Position numbers and translations under genes: made by a program. A stretch of DNA of 64,000 nt from Brachyspira suanatina (lineage in GTDB: Bacteria; Spirochaetota; Brachyspiria; Brachyspirales; Brachyspiraceae). The notes beneath the pieces are model-generated. The model was not told the origin of the DNA. It ran no database searches and saw nothing but the letters and a program-made list of their open reading frames with translations. This document shows positions 61,089 to 64,000 of the stretch, piece by piece; position 1 is the first letter of the stretch; each line of letters opens with the position of its first letter. The stretch spans positions 1,754,995 through 1,818,994 of the forward strand of contig NZ_CVLB01000001.1 in NCBI RefSeq assembly GCF_001049755.1, read 5' to 3'.

Positions 61089-61464
61089 TTGGTATATACC
61101 TAAACAACTATATTTTGTCAATTTTAATTTTTTAATTTTATTGTTTGTGGTGGCTTTACCCACCGCTCTGCGTGCCGTAAGCAAGGACCTACTCAGTGTT
61201 GCCACAGGCGAATCCTGCCTCGCTGTGCGTGCCTTCGGCAGGCGAGAAGCTTATATCATCGATAAACTCGGATACGCTTCGCGAAAGGCTATATTTGGAT
61301 TTAATTTAATAAAGTATCTTACATGTAATACAATTTTAATATAATTTACTACTAATTTTATACTTGCACTTTTTGCAACTTTGGCGAAGCCCTCAGAGCG
61401 TAAGCGGCGGGAAAAAGTTGAATAAAAAAATTGACAAACTTAAAAATTTTTAGTATATATTAAT
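61089..61464. mobile_element. Non-coding palindrome-ended intergenic element, copy B (inverted relative to A)
   Basis: About 376 bp, homologous to 36487-36813 in opposite orientation. Left end has GGTATATACC then TAAACAACTATATTTTGTC; right end AAAAATTTTTAGTATATA. Subterminal AAAATTGACAAA and TTTGTCAATTTT are exact inverted copies. It shares GTGCAAGTATAAAATTAG (as its complement, 61352-61369) and the 28-bp GC core (complement, 61217-61244) with copy A. The GC core lies on the other side of that landmark here. An open frame at 61141-61344 crosses the GC-rich part but is not a believable gene. The remaining gap, 60990-61088 and 61465-61530, is plain AT-rich DNA. Confidence 0.75.
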
Positions 61465-61530
61465 TTAACAATCAATATCGTAAAATACTATTTTATAAAA
61501 TGTATTATAATTAGATTAAATTTTATATTT

Positions 61531-62613
61531 TTATTTGAAATACAAACTATTCATAACTTCTTTAGCGAATGATATTAAATTACTGCTCACTGTAACAGTT
61601 GCTGATATTGTAAGTATTATAGATTCTTCGCCTTTACCTACTACAGTTATAGCATTAAAGAAATCATTTTTATTTATCTTTGATATGAATATATACTCTG
61701 CAAATAAATCATTATATTCTTCTCTTTGTCTTATTGATATAGGTGTAATTATAGAGTAAAGCTCCCCTCTTCTGCTTCTAAATCCGTCAAAAAGCTCTTT
61801 TATAGCAACTTCATCATATTTTTTATCGCTATAGCTTATGATCATTGATATTCTCTTATCAGAACTTTCTATTTTTAATAAAGATCCTTCTATAGAGGCA
61901 TCGAAATTTTCAGGAACTAATAAATTAAATCTGTCAGGATTAGCCTGTATTGCTGTTAATCTTCCTGTATCAAATTTTGAATTACCTATTAAATATTTTA
62001 TATTATTTATTCTGTTTATAATATTTGAATCATTTTTATTTATAGTTAATGCTCTGTCTAAAATATTCAAGGCATCATCATATTTATATAATGCTCTATA
62101 AGCTACAGACATATTAATCATAGATAAAACATCTTCATTATCTATTGATATGGCTTTTTTATATTTTTCTATAGCCTCATTATGTTTTCCTTCTATAGAA
62201 AGTAAAATTCCGTACTGTCCGTAAACACTTGAATCAGCATTGCCAAAAGATATCAGCTTTTCTATTACATTCTTTGCTTCTTCATATTCATAAGTGCTTA
62301 TAAGTGCCTCTATCTTGTTTTCAAGTAAATCTTTATCATCTTTTATAAAATTAAGAGCATTATCAATCAATTCTATTACAGATTTGAAATCATTTTCTTC
62401 ATAATATATGTCAATTAAAACTAAGTATCCATATTTGTATTTATTATCTTTTTTTATCAGTTCTAAAGCTAATTTTTTGGCATAAGAAATATTATTTATA
62501 TCTATAAGATTATTAATTTTTTCTGCAATAATATCATTATTTTCTTTGATGATATCTTTAATATCTTCATCTATTGCTGCATTATCATAGACATTATTAA
62601 TATTTTCAGTCAT
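61531..62613 (-). CDS. TPR protein with C-terminal beta domain
   Basis: 360 residues. The first ~210 residues hold about five TPR units (YGYLVLIDIYYEENDFKSVIELID, YGQYGILLSIEGKHNEAIEKYKKA, MINMSVAYRALYKYDDALNILDRA). The C-terminal ~150 residues look like a mixed alpha/beta domain (DRFNLLVPENFDASIEGSLL, EEYNDLFAEYIFISKINKND, ISFAKEVMNSLYF), perhaps of the PsbP/DcrB fold; that is a guess by pattern. No signal peptide. It is one base from the stop of the upstream HAD gene, so the two are coupled. Confidence 0.72.
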   Translation of the reverse strand: MTENINNVYDNAAIDEDIKDIIKENNDIIAEKINNLIDINNISYAKKLALELIKKDNKYKYGYLVLIDIYYEENDFKSVIELIDNALNFIKDDKDLLENKIEALISTYEYEEAKNVIEKLISFGNADSSVYGQYGILLSIEGKHNEAIEKYKKAISIDNEDVLSMINMSVAYRALYKYDDALNILDRALTINKNDSNIINRINNIKYLIGNSKFDTGRLTAIQANPDRFNLLVPENFDASIEGSLLKIESSDKRISMIISYSDKKYDEVAIKELFDGFRSRRGELYSIITPISIRQREEYNDLFAEYIFISKINKNDFFNAITVVGKGEESIILTISATVTVSSNLISFAKEVMNSLYFK

Positions 62614-62614
62614 A

Positions 62615-63274
62615 TTATCTCCAATTAACTATAGTAAAACCTTTATCTTTATTTTTTAAAGCATGCTCTTTTAATTTATTATCAGGATTAACGCATACTT
62701 TAGTGTCGGCAAAATTAAAAAGAGGTAAATCACTTATAGAATCGCTGTATGCTATATTTTTATCGCTATGATGAGGAAAAAAATGCTCAGTAAATAATCT
62801 GTATCTTTTAGCAGCACCATAACAATTTTTACCGTACATATATCCTGTATATTTTCCCCTAAAAGTCCATAACTCAGTACCCATACATCTATCAAAACCT
62901 AAATTTTCAGCTATATATTTAGCATAAATCTCAAAACTAGCAGTAACTAAAATCAATGTATATCCCTGATTTTTTAGCTTCTTTATCTCTTCTAAAGCAT
63001 CCTTATAATATAAAGAAGGTACAACCTCATCAGCAAATTCTTTACCTATTTTATCTCCAAATTCTATATCTATATTTTTGAATATATGTGCTATTTGGTA
63101 TTTTATTTTTTGATTATCTATTATTTTTAAACAAAATAATAAAAAATAAGGTATCAAAGCTATATAATGCATTATACTTGAAGGATTTTTTTTTAAATAG
63201 AACATCATAAATGGAAATATGGAATCTTTATTTAATATAGTTTTATCCAAATCGAAATATGCAACTCTCATCAT
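62615..63274 (-). CDS. HAD-superfamily subfamily IB phosphatase (SerB-like)
   Basis: 219 residues. Motif I is VAYFDLDKTILNKDS (nucleophile Asp in DLDKT), motif II LVTASFEIYAKYIAE, motif III/IV NIAYSDSISDLPLF (SDSxxDLP). The cap is a helical insertion with two hydrophobic stretches (IALIPYFLLFCL), as in the HAD-IB hypothetical group related to phosphoserine phosphatase and lysophospholipid phosphatases. The substrate is unknown. A double ATG at the start leaves a one-codon uncertainty. Followed one base later by the TPR gene. Confidence 0.87.
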   Translation of the reverse strand: MMRVAYFDLDKTILNKDSIFPFMMFYLKKNPSSIMHYIALIPYFLLFCLKIIDNQKIKYQIAHIFKNIDIEFGDKIGKEFADEVVPSLYYKDALEEIKKLKNQGYTLILVTASFEIYAKYIAENLGFDRCMGTELWTFRGKYTGYMYGKNCYGAAKRYRLFTEHFFPHHSDKNIAYSDSISDLPLFNFADTKVCVNPDNKLKEHALKNKDKGFTIVNWR

Positions 63275-63368
63275 AAAATGTATTCTACTACAAAAAAATC
63301 ATTTGTCAAAGGAATTTTCAGATTTTAACTTATAATTAATAAAAAAATTATGTAAACTAAAAAATCGC

Positions 63369-63397
63369 TTGACTATAAATAAAAAATTTAATATTAT
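63369..63397 (+). promoter_or_regulatory. Promoter of def
   Basis: TTGACT (63369-63374), exact 17-bp spacer, TATTAT (63392-63397), 73 bp before the def ATG. Confidence 0.65.
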
Positions 63398-63470
63398 ATA
63401 TTAGATTTAATATTAATTAATAATTGTTATAAATAATAGTTTATAAATATATATAATTTTAGGAGATAAT

Positions 63471-64000
63471 ATGCTAAGAGAATTAGTGATATACGGAGAT
63501 GATAGACTGCAGAAAGTATCAGAAAAGATAGAAAAAATAGATGATGAAATACTCACTTTAATAGATGATATGTTTGAAACTATGTATAAAGAGAGAGGAG
63601 TAGGACTTGCTGCTGTTCAGATAGGAGTATTGAAGAGACTTGTAGTTATATCTGTTCCTGATTTTGATGATGAAGAAAAACCTGATTTCAAATTAGCCTT
63701 AATAAATCCAGAGATAATATGGCATAATGATGAAACTGAAAGTTTAGAAGAAGGATGTCTTTCTTTCCCTGAAATAAGAGATGATGTTGCTAGATATACT
63801 CAAATTAAAGTAAAATATTTGGACAGAGACGGTAATGAACAGATACTTGAAGCTGAAAATTACATAGCTAAAGTACTTCAGCATGAAATAGATCATACAA
63901 ATGGAATATCATTTATAGACAGATTAGAATCATATCAGAAGAGAAGATTAAAAAGAGAATTAAAAGAACTCAGAAACAATACAGTTAGAGGCATAAAAAA
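63471..64000 (+). CDS. def: Peptide deformylase, 3' end outside window
   Basis: At least 176 codons, open to the window edge. Starts MLRELVIYGDDRLQKVSEKI, and has all three deformylase motifs: GVGLAAVQIG, EEGCLSFPEI and QHEIDHTNGISFID (HExDH zinc site; Cys in EGCLS is the third ligand). It removes the formyl group from nascent N-terminal methionine. AGGAG is six bases before the ATG, with a good promoter upstream. The usual length is 165-190 residues, so little should be missing. The common downstream partner is fmt, beyond this window. Confidence 0.96.
   Translation, partial: MLRELVIYGDDRLQKVSEKIEKIDDEILTLIDDMFETMYKERGVGLAAVQIGVLKRLVVISVPDFDDEEKPDFKLALINPEIIWHNDETESLEEGCLSFPEIRDDVARYTQIKVKYLDRDGNEQILEAENYIAKVLQHEIDHTNGISFIDRLESYQKRRLKRELKELRNNTVRGIK

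Noticed and set aside
61141-61344. 67-residue open frame inside intergenic element copy B
   Set aside because: It crosses the GC-rich core of a non-coding repeat, has no ribosome site, and is not preserved in copy A.

Overview
The window is a very AT-rich bacterial chromosome segment (intergenic DNA is close to pure A/T). Its gene content fits an anaerobic, host-associated spirochaete, most likely Brachyspira: flgB-flgC-fliE, a group B-type [FeFe] hydrogenase, a NIF-type iron-sulfur system in an organism with no visible nitrogenase, rubrerythrin, TPR and ankyrin proteins, and many lipid-linked and glycan-modifying glycosyltransferases. The genus is inferred from gene content and composition. 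No rRNA, tRNA, CRISPR array, prophage or transposase gene was seen.

Layout. 1-3.5 kb: the tail of a radical SAM gene, then a GT-C membrane glycosyltransferase with its GtrB-like partner. 3.6-7.1 kb: a CMD/AhpD-like protein, a 12-unit TPR protein preceded by six tandem 106-bp hairpin repeats, and a Dpm1-like synthase. 7.1-16.6 kb: a DUF4132 giant, rlmN, an FmdB-type zinc ribbon, a xylulokinase-like gene, recN-nadK and plsC. 17-22.8 kb: [FeFe] hydrogenase, ankyrin protein, LamG/FN3 surface protein, TPR protein and an ABC substrate-binding lipoprotein. 22.8-31 kb: aroA, ftsY, an exported rubrerythrin, an aminotransferase and two large TPR-type proteins. 31-36.5 kb: a hutI/TauE/PHP/cytidylate-kinase-like operon, a MinD/ParA ATPase with a tiny HEAT protein, and a PflX-like radical SAM protein. 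36.9-40.5 kb: an M20 amidohydrolase, then bfd-nifU-nifS. 40.7-45.5 kb: an unknown gene, a GT28 glycolipid synthase, and the cmk-rpsA pair.

45.6-55.6 kb is the main accessory region, a glycan locus. It has galT-GT2 followed by four convergent, almost overlapping gene pairs (GT92-like/GT11, GT8/sugar O-methyltransferase, GT2/GT11, GT/aldo-keto reductase). Six proteins here carry the same short W-x-[IV]-P-basic-R segment at the N-terminus, the C-terminus or internally. A perfect 15-copy heptamer repeat lies in the promoter region of one GT11 gene, which suggests variable expression. 56-64 kb: MscS channel, lipoprotein, NIF3-insert-like protein, flgB-flgC-fliE, a TPR protein, a HAD phosphatase and the start of def.

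Two intergenic regions (36.5-36.8 and 61.1-61.5 kb) hold inverted copies of one non-coding element. It has palindromic ends, subterminal inverted repeats and a 28-bp GC-rich core that sits at a different place in each copy. With the 106-bp hairpin array, the heptamer array and the shared WxIP segment, these are the least explained structures in the window.
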